This document shows positions 18,633 to 28,890 of a stretch of DNA of 64,000 bases, piece by piece. This DNA comes from Streptomyces capillispiralis (lineage in GTDB: Bacteria > Actinomycetota > Actinomycetes > Streptomycetales > Streptomycetaceae): the NCBI RefSeq assembly GCF_007829875.1, contig NZ_VIWV01000001.1, positions 1,116,001-1,180,000 on the forward strand, given 5' to 3'. A program made the translations under genes and the position numbers. Every line of letters begins with the position of its first letter. Positions within the stretch are counted from its first letter, which is position 1. Below the pieces are notes generated by a model. It did no database searches. It saw nothing but the letters and a program-made list of their open reading frames with translations, and had not been told where the DNA came from.

Positions 18633-18761
18633 TCAGGTGTAGGGGTAGTGCTCGGACGCCGCCTCGACGGTCCTCTCCACGTGCAGGAGGGCGCACGTCA
18701 CCGTTCCCGACTGGACGATGAACATGTCGGGCACGTGCGACCCATAGAAGGTGTCGGCCAT
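18633..18761 (-). CDS. Possible 42-residue small protein
   Basis: A short frame starting with MADTFYG and ending HYPYT. Its amino-acid mix (few Arg/Pro runs, conserved-looking hydrophobic core TCALLHVERTVEAA) looks like real protein rather than a GC-rich shadow. An in-frame TAG lies three codons before the ATG, so the start is fixed. The ribosome site is poor. No family is recognised. It lies alone between the esterase and the next unknown gene. Confidence 0.35.
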   Translation of the reverse strand: MADTFYGSHVPDMFIVQSGTVTCALLHVERTVEAASEHYPYT

Positions 18762-18895
18762 GCCCGAGGACTACGCGCACGGCCGGAAGCGGCGGGGCGC
18801 GGTCATCGTGGTCGCGTGGAGGACAACCTCGCGCCGGGGCACGGCAGTTGCAGCGAGGCGTCCTGCCCCGCCCCGGAAACCGTGCGGGGCGGCAG

Positions 18896-18927
18896 CGGTT
18901 CCCGGGTGCCGGGGGCACCCGGGACCG
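18896..18927 (-). terminator. Terminator hairpin downstream of the 174-residue unknown gene
   Basis: A 14-15-bp inverted repeat with one bulge and a 3-nt loop sits 16 bp after the stop codon at 18943 on the minus strand. Confidence 0.6.
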
Positions 18928-18942
18928 GTGCGAGGGGGCCGG

Positions 18943-19467
18943 TTACCGGCAGACCGGAGGATCCGGGTAGGAGCAGCCTCCGTACGTGTCGCCCTCGTAG
19001 GTGATGCCTCCGTCCATCCGCTGATCGCACTCGGGACAGTGGACGACGAAGTGGGGGTTGACGCGGAGGAGGACCGAGTTCTTCATCTCGAAGATCGACC
19101 TCACCGAGTCCGCTCCGTGTTCGCGGATGCCCTGCCGCAGGAAGGCGAGCGCGCCGAACCTGTGGCCGGACTCGCAGGAGAAGCTCCCGAAGCGGAACCG
19201 GCCGATATCGCTGATTCCCAGTTCGGCCTCGATGCTCGCCTTTTCCTCGCTCGACACCGGTTCGAGGTTCGAGGCCTCGATGAGTTCGGGTGTCCAGTGC
19301 GCGTCCCTGATCCGGGCGGACTGTTCACGGGACACATAGAACGATGCGGTTCTGCCGCTTTTCACGGCCTCCTGCACCATGGCTGCGATCGTTTCGTCGT
19401 CCGCCGAGACGACGGCCTTTCCGCTGCCGACGAGATATTCGATCCTGTCCACTGTCGCTTCGTCCAC
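18943..19467 (-). CDS. Unknown protein with possible zinc ribbon
   Basis: 174 residues, not recognised. I start it at GTG 19467 because GGAGAGG lies seven bases upstream and the upstream frame is Gly/Pro-rich shadow. The N-terminal half is acidic and helical (VDRIEYLVGSGKAVVSADDETIAAMV written in part as residues 5-30). The C-terminus has CESGHRF and CPECDQRM, plus two later Cys, which could bind zinc. A terminator follows. Its function is unknown; the protein-like composition and good start support it as a real gene. Confidence 0.65.
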   Translation of the reverse strand: MDEATVDRIEYLVGSGKAVVSADDETIAAMVQEAVKSGRTASFYVSREQSARIRDAHWTPELIEASNLEPVSSEEKASIEAELGISDIGRFRFGSFSCESGHRFGALAFLRQGIREHGADSVRSIFEMKNSVLLRVNPHFVVHCPECDQRMDGGITYEGDTYGGCSYPDPPVCR

Positions 19468-19800
19468 GAAACACCTCTCCGAGTCCGGCCCCCCGGGTCC
19501 CGATGCTTGCGGACATATATTCAGTTCACCGGCTCTCCGGGCCGGGATGCCACACGGGCACCGCACCCGCCCGGCCCAATACGTCCCGCCGCCCTGTCCC
19601 CTCCCCATGCCCCTTCACCGGTCGGCGGGGCACCGTTCCACACGGCGGTGAGCCGCTCGGCGTGACGCGGAGAGCGGCGCCGGAGGCTTCGTGAGCCCGG
19701 CGGCGAGCCGGTCGTCCGCTGGACCGACGGCGTTGTCAGTGGCCCCCGATAGATTCCGTCATGTTCCGCCGATCGGGCGTGAACACCCCCTTTCGCATGC
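19468..19800. other. 333-bp intergenic region
   Basis: It lies between two divergently oriented unknown genes and so must hold both promoters. An A/T-rich patch with ACATATATTCAG is at about 19513-19526. No clear -35/-10 pair, operator or RNA gene could be assigned. Confidence 0.4.
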
Positions 19801-20319
19801 ATGGGAGATGGTGCGTTGTCGGTCTGGGAGAGGTCGAGCACGGCACGGGTGACGCCGTCCGCGCGGCCGCGGAAGCTTGCCAAGGTGCCGTTCGTGGAGT
19901 TGGCCGACGGGCGCTTGCAGGGCGTGGTGTCCAGTGGGTCGGACATCGGGCGGGTGTATGTGTCGTCGGTCGAGGCGGGGACGTACGCGTTCGCGTGCAG
20001 CACCAACAACAACCGTCCCTGTGGCGGGGCGCGCGGGTGGTTCTGCAACCACATAGGCGCGCTGATCGGTGAGGCCGTGCTGCAGTACGGGGTCGAGCGT
20101 GTGGCCCGGTACCTGAAGGTCGAGGTTCCCGGCGAGGGGGCCGACGCCGGTGCCGTCACCCACGCCATGACCTCCACGCGCCCTCCGCAGGGGGACAGTT
20201 CGGCGGCCGCCCAGGTGTTCAGCCGGTTCCTGCGGCACCTGGCCTATCTCGAACTCGCGCCGACCACGGCCCCGCTGCCCGAGATGCAGTGGTTCCCGAC
20301 GACCAGGGCGGTGGCCTGA
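19801..20319 (+). CDS. SWIM-like zinc-finger protein, first gene of MoxR-VWA operon
   Basis: 172 residues. The central segment contains Cys-x7-Cys-x7-Cys-x-His, close to a SWIM finger (CxC...CxH) but with the first Cys pair spread apart. SWIM-type proteins accompany MoxR/VWA genes in related loci such as E. coli yehLMPQ, where they may bind DNA or protein. Its stop overlaps the next start by one base (TGATG), so it is translationally coupled. The start is uncertain: ATG 19801 is used, but the first 30 residues are poorly ordered and a later start is possible. Confidence 0.65.
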   Translation: MGDGALSVWERSSTARVTPSARPRKLAKVPFVELADGRLQGVVSSGSDIGRVYVSSVEAGTYAFACSTNNNRPCGGARGWFCNHIGALIGEAVLQYGVERVARYLKVEVPGEGADAGAVTHAMTSTRPPQGDSSAAAQVFSRFLRHLAYLELAPTTAPLPEMQWFPTTRAVA

Positions 20320-21713
20320 TGCGTGCCGATCTGCTGACCGATGCCGTCGAGGGACTCGACGAGGCCCTCGCGGCCGTGGACGGCTTCGACGACACTCTCG
20401 TCGGCGGGCTGCTCCGTCCGCAGCCGGCTCAGGCGGGCGGGCTGGCCGGGCTCGCGGACGCCGTCGCCGGGTCGCCGCTGGCCGCTCGGGTCGCCGAGGC
20501 GGCCGAGAAGACGGCGGCCGGGGCCGCGGGCGAGGAGCACTTCGTGGCGCTCGCCGCCGCGCGCACCGCTCTGCTCGGTTCGGTGCACGACGCGCTCGTC
20601 GCGCGGGTCGAGGAGGCCGTGGGGCGGCCGCCGGCCGAGGAGAGCGGGGGCGCGGCGGCCGACGGCGCGGAACACGCGGTCAACCTGCACGCCGCCGCCC
20701 GAAGTTGGCTGTGCGACCTCGCCCGCGCGGGGTGGCAGGGGATCGACCACGAGCTGGTGGGCGGGGCCGCGCCCGTCGTGTCCGCGATGCTCCCCGACCC
20801 GGCGCTGCGCCGCCTGGCCACGCTGCTCGACGGCTTCGCCGCCGAACTCGCCGCATCCTGCCCCGGCTCGGGCCTGGAGCGCGTTCCGGTGCGCCGCTGG
20901 GCCGATCTGTGGTCGCGGGCCATGCTGCTGACGCTGCCCGGGGCGGCCTCCGCCCCCGCGGCCGAGGAGGCGACGGGGCGACTGCTGCCGCTCGGCGTGG
21001 ACGTCCAGGAGCACGCCACTGCCGTACAGGCGCAGGTGCACGCCGTGTTCGAGCCCGCGGGCGGTGGCACGCCCCGGCTGGTGCGGGCCTCGGTGTCCGC
21101 GCCGAAGCCGGACACGGTCGTCGGGGCGGGGCTGTGGCAGCTGCTGCGGCCGCACATGTCCCTGCTGGCCGCCGTCGGCGAGGGGCGTGCCATGGAACTG
21201 GACGCGATGCCCGTCACCGCCGAGGGCGACCTGGTGTGGGACGACGCCCGCGCCCGCACGGGTGAGCCCGCCGAGGCCTTCGCCACCGCCCGGGTGGCGC
21301 TGCCCGCCGCGACCGCTTCCCCGACCGCGCCACTGGACCGGCATCCGGCCCGCATCGCGGTGCCCGTGCTGCTGGAGGGGTACACCGTGGAGGAGGGCGA
21401 GGAGGGGGTGGCCTTCCAGGTCGCCGGACAGCGCCTTGCGGTCGACGTCGACCGGATACCGGCCGCGGGACCGCTGACCCCGGAGGTCGTCGGCTCGTCC
21501 GGTGCGTGTCTGGCGCTGCTGCGCTGGGACGCCGGGGAGTTCCTGCTCCAGCCGCTCGCCGTGGAGCGGACCGTGCGGAAGAAGCCCGTAGCGGTGCACG
21601 CGGGGGCCTGGGCCGGGGGCACCACCGACAAGGCGGGGGTGCGGGCCGAGAAGGCGGCCACCGACGCCGTCAAGGTGCTGCGCGAGCGTGCCGGAAGGCT
21701 GCTGCGGAAATGA
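20319..21713 (+). CDS. Unknown protein of the MoxR-VWA operon
   Basis: 464 residues, Ala/Val/Leu-rich, no signal peptide, no family recognised by eye. The start at ATG 20319 is set by overlap with the preceding stop, and its own stop TGA overlaps the VWA gene start by four bases (ATGA). The sequence is mostly helical in the first 220 residues, then more beta-rich toward the end. The tight coupling shows it works with the VWA, MoxR and DUF5682-like proteins, possibly as a scaffold or target-recognition subunit (inference). Confidence 0.75.
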   Translation: MRADLLTDAVEGLDEALAAVDGFDDTLVGGLLRPQPAQAGGLAGLADAVAGSPLAARVAEAAEKTAAGAAGEEHFVALAAARTALLGSVHDALVARVEEAVGRPPAEESGGAAADGAEHAVNLHAAARSWLCDLARAGWQGIDHELVGGAAPVVSAMLPDPALRRLATLLDGFAAELAASCPGSGLERVPVRRWADLWSRAMLLTLPGAASAPAAEEATGRLLPLGVDVQEHATAVQAQVHAVFEPAGGGTPRLVRASVSAPKPDTVVGAGLWQLLRPHMSLLAAVGEGRAMELDAMPVTAEGDLVWDDARARTGEPAEAFATARVALPAATASPTAPLDRHPARIAVPVLLEGYTVEEGEEGVAFQVAGQRLAVDVDRIPAAGPLTPEVVGSSGACLALLRWDAGEFLLQPLAVERTVRKKPVAVHAGAWAGGTTDKAGVRAEKAATDAVKVLRERAGRLLRK

Positions 21714-23146
21714 GCGAGCAGAGCAACGAAGCGGCGCCGACGCCCGATCCGTACGACAACCGGCGGCAGGTGCTGTACTGGCGGCTGCTGGCCCGGCTCT
21801 TCGACCCCGAGGAGCAGGCGTCGCTGGAGTCGGCCAGTCTGGCCGTGGTCGAGGACATCGGCCTGCCGGCCGCGCTGCTCGACCCCGGGGCGTCCGTCGA
21901 TTCCGTGGTGCAGCGGCATCCCGAGCTGGCGGGGGAGTTCGACGGGCTGATGGCGCCCGGGCCGAACCAGGACGGTGTGCGTGACCGGGCCGCCGAGGTG
22001 CGGCGTGCGGCGCTGGCGTCGAAGGTCCTGCTGAACGTCTTCGCCTCCGGCTCCGGTACGGTCACCGCCGAGCAGCTGGCGCGCTGGCAGTCCGACGCGG
22101 GCTGGCTGGAGCGGGCGCTGGGCTGCCGGCCGGGGGACCTGCGCGGCGGCCGTGCGGGCGGGGCAGGTGTCAGTCCGACCGGCAGGGGCGGGGCGGGCGT
22201 CAGCCCGACCGGTACCGGCGTCGGCGGGCCCACGCCCGACCTCAGCCGGCTGATCCCCGAGATCGGGCCGGAACTCGGCTCGATCGAGGCCGGTCTCGTC
22301 AAGCGGATGCACCTGCGCGAGGTGCTGGCCGACCCGGCGCTGGCCTCCCGGCTGACACCGAGCATGTCGCTCATCGAGCAGTTGCTGCGCGACAAGGACA
22401 ACCTCTCCGGCGTGGCCCTGGCGAACGCCAAGGCGCTGATCCGGCGTTACGTCGACGAGGTCGCCCAGGTGCTGCGCACCCAGGTGGAGAAGTCCACGGT
22501 CGGTGACATCGACCGGTCGGTCCCGCCCAAGCGGGTCTTCCGCAACCTCGACATCGACCGGACCATCTGGAAGAACCTCACCAACTGGGACCCGCAGGAG
22601 GAGCGGCTCTACGTCGACCGCCTCTACTACCGGCACACCAGCCGCAAGACGACGCCGCAGCGGCTGATCGTGGTCGTCGACCAGTCCGGCTCCATGGTGG
22701 ACTCCATGGTCAACTGCACCATCCTGGCGTCCATATTCGCCGGGCTGCCGAAGGTGGACGTCCATCTGATCGCCTACGACACACAGGCGCTGGACCTCAC
22801 GCCCTGGTCGCACGACCCGTTCGAGACGCTGCTGCGCACCAAGCTCGGCGGGGGCACCGACGGCACCGTCGCCATGGCGCTCGCCCAGCCGAAGATCGCC
22901 GAGCCGCGCAACACCGTCGTGGTGTGGATCTCCGACTTCTACGAATGGCGGACCGAGGAGCTGTTCGACAGCATGGCCGCCATCCACCGCTCGGGGGCGA
23001 AGTTCATCCCGGTGGGCTCGGTGACCAGCGCCGGCCGCGGCAGCGTCAACCCGTGGTTCCGGGAGAAGTTCAAGGACCTCGGCACGCCGGTGATCTCCGG
23101 CCACATCAAGAAGCTCGTGCACGAACTCAAGACGTTCCTCACCTGA
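21710..23146 (+). CDS. VWA-domain (MIDAS) protein of MoxR-VWA operon
   Basis: 478 residues. The N-terminal 300 residues are helical with a Gly/Val-rich insert at about 145-180 containing a direct repeat. The von Willebrand A domain begins near 318 with VVVDQSGSM, so the metal-ion-dependent adhesion site DxSxS is at 324-328, and the T/D partners follow (LGGGTDG; WISDFYEW). VWA proteins pair with MoxR AAA ATPases as chaperone-like machines. It resembles YehP in the E. coli yeh cluster. Start ATG 21710 overlaps the upstream stop; the MoxR gene follows after 52 bp. Confidence 0.88.
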   Translation: MSEQSNEAAPTPDPYDNRRQVLYWRLLARLFDPEEQASLESASLAVVEDIGLPAALLDPGASVDSVVQRHPELAGEFDGLMAPGPNQDGVRDRAAEVRRAALASKVLLNVFASGSGTVTAEQLARWQSDAGWLERALGCRPGDLRGGRAGGAGVSPTGRGGAGVSPTGTGVGGPTPDLSRLIPEIGPELGSIEAGLVKRMHLREVLADPALASRLTPSMSLIEQLLRDKDNLSGVALANAKALIRRYVDEVAQVLRTQVEKSTVGDIDRSVPPKRVFRNLDIDRTIWKNLTNWDPQEERLYVDRLYYRHTSRKTTPQRLIVVVDQSGSMVDSMVNCTILASIFAGLPKVDVHLIAYDTQALDLTPWSHDPFETLLRTKLGGGTDGTVAMALAQPKIAEPRNTVVVWISDFYEWRTEELFDSMAAIHRSGAKFIPVGSVTSAGRGSVNPWFREKFKDLGTPVISGHIKKLVHELKTFLT

Positions 23147-23198
23147 TCGCACCCGGCGCACCCGCCCTGTGATCACACCGTACGAAAGGCCTTCCCTC

Positions 23199-24323
23199 AT
23201 GTCCGACCTGCTGCGCGCGCCCGCCGAGATCAAGTACGCCGAGGAGCTCGACTGGCTGGAGTCGATCGACGACAACCCCAAGCCGTTCTCCTGGCGCCTG
23301 TCCCCGAAGATGGTGCGTCTGTTCATCCTCGGCTCCGAGCGCGCCGACGGCCTGGACCGGGAGATCTCCCAGAAGTGGTTCGGCGACCGCAGTTTCGTGG
23401 AGCGGTCGATCGTCACGCTCGCCTCCGACCGCGGTCTGCTGCTCATCGGTGACCCCGGCACGGGCAAGAGCTGGCTGGCGGAGCTGCTGTCCGCCGCGAT
23501 CTGCCGCAACTCCACCATGGTGGTGCAGGGCACGGCGGGGACGACCGAGGACCACATCAAGTACTCGTGGAACGTGTCCATGGTGATCGCCAAGGGGCAG
23601 TCGCGGGAGTCGATGATCCCCTCGCCGATCATGACGGCGATGGAGGCCGGTGCCATCGGCCGCTTCGAGGAGCTGACCCGTTCGACCAGCGATGTGCAGG
23701 ACGCGCTGATCTCGATCCTCTCGGAGAAGTACATCTCCGTGCCCGAACTGGAGAGCGGCAGCGGTGACGACAACATCGTCTTCGCCAAGCCGGGCTTCTC
23801 CATCATCGCCACCGCCAACAGCCGCGACCGCGGTGTCAACGACCTGTCGTCCGCCCTGAAGCGCCGCTTCAACTTCGTCCGCATCCCGGTCGTGACGAAC
23901 AAGAAGAGCGAGGCGGAGATCGTCCGCTTCCGCACCGAGGAGCTGCTGCGCCGGCACTCGATCGACCTCGACGTGCCGCCGACCCTGCTGGACGTGCTGC
24001 TGCAGAGCTTCGCCGACCTGCGGGCGTCCGCCGCGGCGGCCGGCAGCGACGACGAGAAGCTGGAGTCCGCGCTGTCGACGGCCGAGCAGATCGGCGTGCT
24101 CGAGGACGCCGTCCTGCACAGCAACTTCTTCGGCGAGCGCACCCTCACCGCCCGCGCGCTGGCCTCCTCGCTGGTCGGCTCCCTCACCCGCCGCGAGCCC
24201 GAGGACCTCGCCATCCTCAACAAGTACCTGCACGGTGTCGTCGAGCCGCGCAGCAAGGAGGAGGGCGGCTCCTGGCCCGAGTTCCTGGAGGGCGGCCGCG
24301 ACGCGATCGCCACGCTGTCGTGA
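23199..24323 (+). CDS. MoxR-family AAA+ ATPase
   Basis: 374 residues. Walker A GDPGTGKS is at 84-91; a Walker B/sensor region with GRFEELTRS and the sensor-1 ATANSRDRG follow, and the arginine finger lies in LKRRFNF. This is the MoxR/YehL-type AAA+ fold, expected to remodel a partner through ATP hydrolysis together with the VWA protein encoded just upstream. ATG 23199 has an AAAGG site nine bases upstream. Its stop overlaps the GTG of the next gene by four bases, so the two are coupled. Confidence 0.92.
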   Translation: MSDLLRAPAEIKYAEELDWLESIDDNPKPFSWRLSPKMVRLFILGSERADGLDREISQKWFGDRSFVERSIVTLASDRGLLLIGDPGTGKSWLAELLSAAICRNSTMVVQGTAGTTEDHIKYSWNVSMVIAKGQSRESMIPSPIMTAMEAGAIGRFEELTRSTSDVQDALISILSEKYISVPELESGSGDDNIVFAKPGFSIIATANSRDRGVNDLSSALKRRFNFVRIPVVTNKKSEAEIVRFRTEELLRRHSIDLDVPPTLLDVLLQSFADLRASAAAAGSDDEKLESALSTAEQIGVLEDAVLHSNFFGERTLTARALASSLVGSLTRREPEDLAILNKYLHGVVEPRSKEEGGSWPEFLEGGRDAIATLS

Positions 24324-27163
24324 GCGGGCCCCAGGAGAGCGGCACCTTCGCGGCGCTGCGCGGGCAACTGCAGGACGCGGCGGCCACGTTCGCGGACGGA
24401 CCGGGCGCGCTGGAGGGCATCCTCCTCGGCATGGTCGACGACGTGGACCGCGCGGCGCGCGAGCCGCTGGAGATCTTCCCCGTCTGTCACCACTCCCCCG
24501 CCTCGGCGCTCGCCATGGCCCGCCGGCTGCGGGAGAAGCAGCCCAAGGTCGTCTATCTGGAGCTGTGCGAGGACATGGCGCCGCTCCTGACCGAGCTGCG
24601 CAACTGCCGGCTCCCGGTGGCGGTGCAGGCGTTCGCCGGTGACCTCGACGGTTTCCCCGCCGAATGGGCGCCGCTGTCGGTCGTCGCGCCCGTCACGGAG
24701 GCGTCGGCCGAGTACCAGGCCATCGCGTACGCGCTCGACACGCCCGGCGTCGAACTGGTCCTGGTCGACCGGTCCTCGGACCACGTCTTCCAGTGGGACC
24801 GGCGCGACGAGCGCGCCCAGGAGGCGTCCGCCGAGGCGGGCACCCCCGCGGACCAGCCCGAGGCCGCGCTGCACGGTGAGGCCGTCGGCGTGGAGATCGG
24901 CGACCTGCGGCCGCGCTTCGCCGAGCTGGAGGAGCACCTGCTGCGCCACGGCAAGGTGCGGCACTGGTCGGAGTGGTGGCACCAGTACGTGGAGGTGCCG
25001 CTCGGCACCAGCGACCACGACACCTACCGTCAGGTCATGTTCCTCATCGGCAGCCTGTTCCGGCGGCTCGCCCCCGGGGACGGCGACCGGGTACGGGTGG
25101 ACGAGGACCGCGAGCGGTACATGTGGACGCGGATGCGCGAGCACCTGGCGGCGACCGGCACGGACCCGGAGGACTGCCTGTACGTGTGCGGGGCGTTCCA
25201 CGCCGCCAGCCGGGTCGAGGAGTTCGGCGTGCACGGCAGCCAGGGTGCCTTCACGATCTCCCCGCGTACCGCCACCACCTGGCAGTACGGGCTGATCCCG
25301 TCCAGCCACGCGGCGATCGAGGCGCAGTTCGGCCTCGCCCCGGGGTCGGTGTCGATCGCCTCGACGGAGTGGACGAAGAGCCTCAAGCGCACCCGGGTGC
25401 GGCCGTACCGGCTGGCGGGACAGGCCGGCACGAAGGCGTCCCCGGCGAAGAAGACCCCGGGAAGGGGGACCGCGGCCGGAGTGGCCGTCACGCCGGCGCC
25501 GGACCCGGCCGGCGGGGACCGGCTGACGGGTTTCCTGCGGCGGCCGCCCGTGCTCGACCCGCTGGACGAGGCCGAACTGCTCGGCTGGTCCGTGGACATC
25601 GTGCGCGCGGCCCGCCGCAACGGCTACCTCGCCTCCACCGCCGACGCCATCGCCGTCTTCGAGACGTCGATCCTGCTCGCCGGCATGCGGGACCGGGCCA
25701 AGCCGACGCCGTACGACTTCCAGGACGCGGCGGTCACGTGCATCGAGAAGGACAGCGTGCCCGGGCGGCGGGACGTGCGGCGCCTCGTCGAGATCATGAT
25801 GGGCGGCGACCGGATCGGACAGGTGGGATACGAGTCGCTGCCGCCGCTCGCCCGCGACGTGTACGACCGGCTGGCGCCGCTGGAGCTGAACCTCCAGCAG
25901 CGTGGGGTGCGGCGCGCCCTGCTGGACCTGGCCGCCCGTCCGGAGCTGCGGGCGTGCTCCGACGTGCTGTGGATGCTGCGGCGGCTGATGCCGCACGGAG
26001 CGGCACGGCCGATCATGGGCGAGCGGCGGCTCGGTGAACGGTCGATCCAGGAGTCCTGGGACCTGGCGCTCGGCACCCACCAGCGGGCCCTCATCGAGCT
26101 CGGCTACGAGGGTGTCAGCCTGGAACAGGTGCTGGAGCAGCGGCTGCGGCGCGAGGCGTACGGGCCGCAGGCGACGACCGCCACCGTGCTGGCCGCGGTC
26201 GAGGACGCGACCCTGTACCTGGGGAGCCGTCGCCTCGCCGACGAGCTCGGCACGCACGCGCTGAAGGTGCTGTCCGCGGAGCGCAGTGTCGACGGGGCAC
26301 CGGAGGTGCTGCGCCGGGTGCGCGCTCTGCTGGCGTACTACCGCACCAACGAGCCGGTGCTGCCGGCGTGGATCGAGGCGTTCACCAAGACCGGTTACGC
26401 CCACTACTGCACCCTGCTGCCGACGGCGTTCCGGGACGAGGACGCGACGGTGGGGCAGGTCGCGGCGATGCTGGGCTTCCTGTTCAGCATGGAGAGCCTG
26501 GCGCTGTCGCTGGGCTGCGACCGGACCCAGCTGGAGCTCGCGGTCGCCCAGTCGCACCCCGACGACCCGGCGAAGACGGCGCTGCTGTGGGCGGCGCAGG
26601 TGCAGCTCGGCACGCTGTCACGGTCCGAACTGCGCGCCCGGTGCGCCGCGTTGCTGGACAACCCGCTGGTGGTGCCGTCCTACCCGCGCTACCTCAGTGG
26701 CTTCGTGCACGCGCTGGAGCCGGTGCCCGGGCTGGCGGACGTGGTGGTGGAGGCGGTGTCGAACGCGTTCGGCCGGCTGCCGGACGCGGTGCTGCTGCCG
26801 TGGCTCCCCCTGCTGATCACCACCCTGCGCTCCGGCGCGGCGGACCTCGCCCCGTTGCTGATCCGCGAGGCCGGGCGGATCTTCCCGGCCCGTCTGCCGG
26901 CACTGGACGCGTGGATACCGCCGTGGCGGGCCCCGCAACCGGACCCGTTCGCGGCCCGCCGCACACAGCCGGAGCCGGACGCCCCCCGGGGCGCCGCGCT
27001 GCTCCCGGCCCATCCGGCGACGTGCGACGCGGTGGCGGGGCTGCTGGGCTGCGACGGTGCGTGGACGGCGGCAGCCGGTCCGTCCCCGGCGGGCGGCGCC
27101 GCACTCGCGGCGCGCCACCCGGCCACGGCGAACGCCCTGGATTCCCTCCTCGCCGGCACATGA
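24320..27163 (+). CDS. DUF5682-family large protein of MoxR-VWA operon
   Basis: 947 residues, starting at GTG 24320 within the overlap GTGA. The first 300 residues contain FPVCHHSPASALAMARRLRE and VYLELCEDM, typical of the DUF5682/YehM-type protein that accompanies MoxR and VWA. The long remainder is helical and repeat-like (many Leu/Ala/Arg helices), probably a scaffold. The last 60 residues contain two similar 20-residue HPATxxAxxxLL motifs. It is the final and largest gene of the operon, followed by a strong terminator. The reaction it carries out is unknown. Confidence 0.82.
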   Translation: MSGPQESGTFAALRGQLQDAAATFADGPGALEGILLGMVDDVDRAAREPLEIFPVCHHSPASALAMARRLREKQPKVVYLELCEDMAPLLTELRNCRLPVAVQAFAGDLDGFPAEWAPLSVVAPVTEASAEYQAIAYALDTPGVELVLVDRSSDHVFQWDRRDERAQEASAEAGTPADQPEAALHGEAVGVEIGDLRPRFAELEEHLLRHGKVRHWSEWWHQYVEVPLGTSDHDTYRQVMFLIGSLFRRLAPGDGDRVRVDEDRERYMWTRMREHLAATGTDPEDCLYVCGAFHAASRVEEFGVHGSQGAFTISPRTATTWQYGLIPSSHAAIEAQFGLAPGSVSIASTEWTKSLKRTRVRPYRLAGQAGTKASPAKKTPGRGTAAGVAVTPAPDPAGGDRLTGFLRRPPVLDPLDEAELLGWSVDIVRAARRNGYLASTADAIAVFETSILLAGMRDRAKPTPYDFQDAAVTCIEKDSVPGRRDVRRLVEIMMGGDRIGQVGYESLPPLARDVYDRLAPLELNLQQRGVRRALLDLAARPELRACSDVLWMLRRLMPHGAARPIMGERRLGERSIQESWDLALGTHQRALIELGYEGVSLEQVLEQRLRREAYGPQATTATVLAAVEDATLYLGSRRLADELGTHALKVLSAERSVDGAPEVLRRVRALLAYYRTNEPVLPAWIEAFTKTGYAHYCTLLPTAFRDEDATVGQVAAMLGFLFSMESLALSLGCDRTQLELAVAQSHPDDPAKTALLWAAQVQLGTLSRSELRARCAALLDNPLVVPSYPRYLSGFVHALEPVPGLADVVVEAVSNAFGRLPDAVLLPWLPLLITTLRSGAADLAPLLIREAGRIFPARLPALDAWIPPWRAPQPDPFAARRTQPEPDAPRGAALLPAHPATCDAVAGLLGCDGAWTAAAGPSPAGGAALAARHPATANALDSLLAGT

Positions 27164-27168
27164 GGCGA

Positions 27169-27201
27169 CGGCCGGGTCCCGGTGGCACCGGGACCCGGCC
27201 G
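27169..27201 (+). terminator. Terminator of MoxR-VWA operon
   Basis: A 16-bp perfect inverted repeat (27169-27184 with 27186-27201) starts five bases after the last stop codon. It is the strongest hairpin seen in this part of the window. Confidence 0.75.
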
Positions 27202-27496
27202 CTGCTGGTGGGGCAGCTCCCCCCGCACCCGGTCCACCTCCGCCCGCATTCCCCCGGCCGGGTTCGCGGTGTGGGCGGCTGCCGCGCGGTCGGTGTCTCA
27301 GGCGGCGGGGTCCGCCGTCAGTGCGGCGGTCGTGGCGAGGGCGGTCAGGAGGATGCGGGGGGTGCTGGATGGCATGCGGCTCTCCTCGGGGAGGGAGGGT
27401 GGGGGCGCCGGTTCCCCGTCCGGGTGGTGGTGGAGCGGAACTGACCGGTGGGCGCGGGCCGTTCACCGGCGCGCGCCCACCTCGGTCGTCGGGACG
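27202..27496. other. Intergenic region between MoxR-VWA operon and GH1 gene
   Basis: Apart from one signal-peptide-like short frame on the minus strand, nothing was recognised here. No operator or RNA gene was seen. Confidence 0.4.
27298..27375 (-). CDS. Possible 25-residue secreted peptide or gene remnant
   Basis: A minus-strand frame with ATG at 27375 after a good GAGGAGAG ribosome site encodes a peptide that looks like a signal sequence (PRILLTALATTAALT) and then stops at once. It may be a tiny membrane peptide, or the 5' end of a secreted-protein gene destroyed by a nonsense mutation or frameshift. No downstream coding continuation is convincing. Confidence 0.3.
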   Translation of the reverse strand: MPSSTPRILLTALATTAALTADPAA

Positions 27497-28858
<1,362 letters not shown>

Positions 28859-28890
28859 GTAGGTCCTCTCGTTGCGTTCGGGGAGGGTGG

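Noticed and set aside
20429..26557. A continuous 2042-codon open frame on the minus strand
   Set aside because: It runs opposite to five well-supported, tightly overlapping genes. Long antisense frames are common in high-GC DNA; its composition is Arg/Pro/His-rich and no domain is seen.
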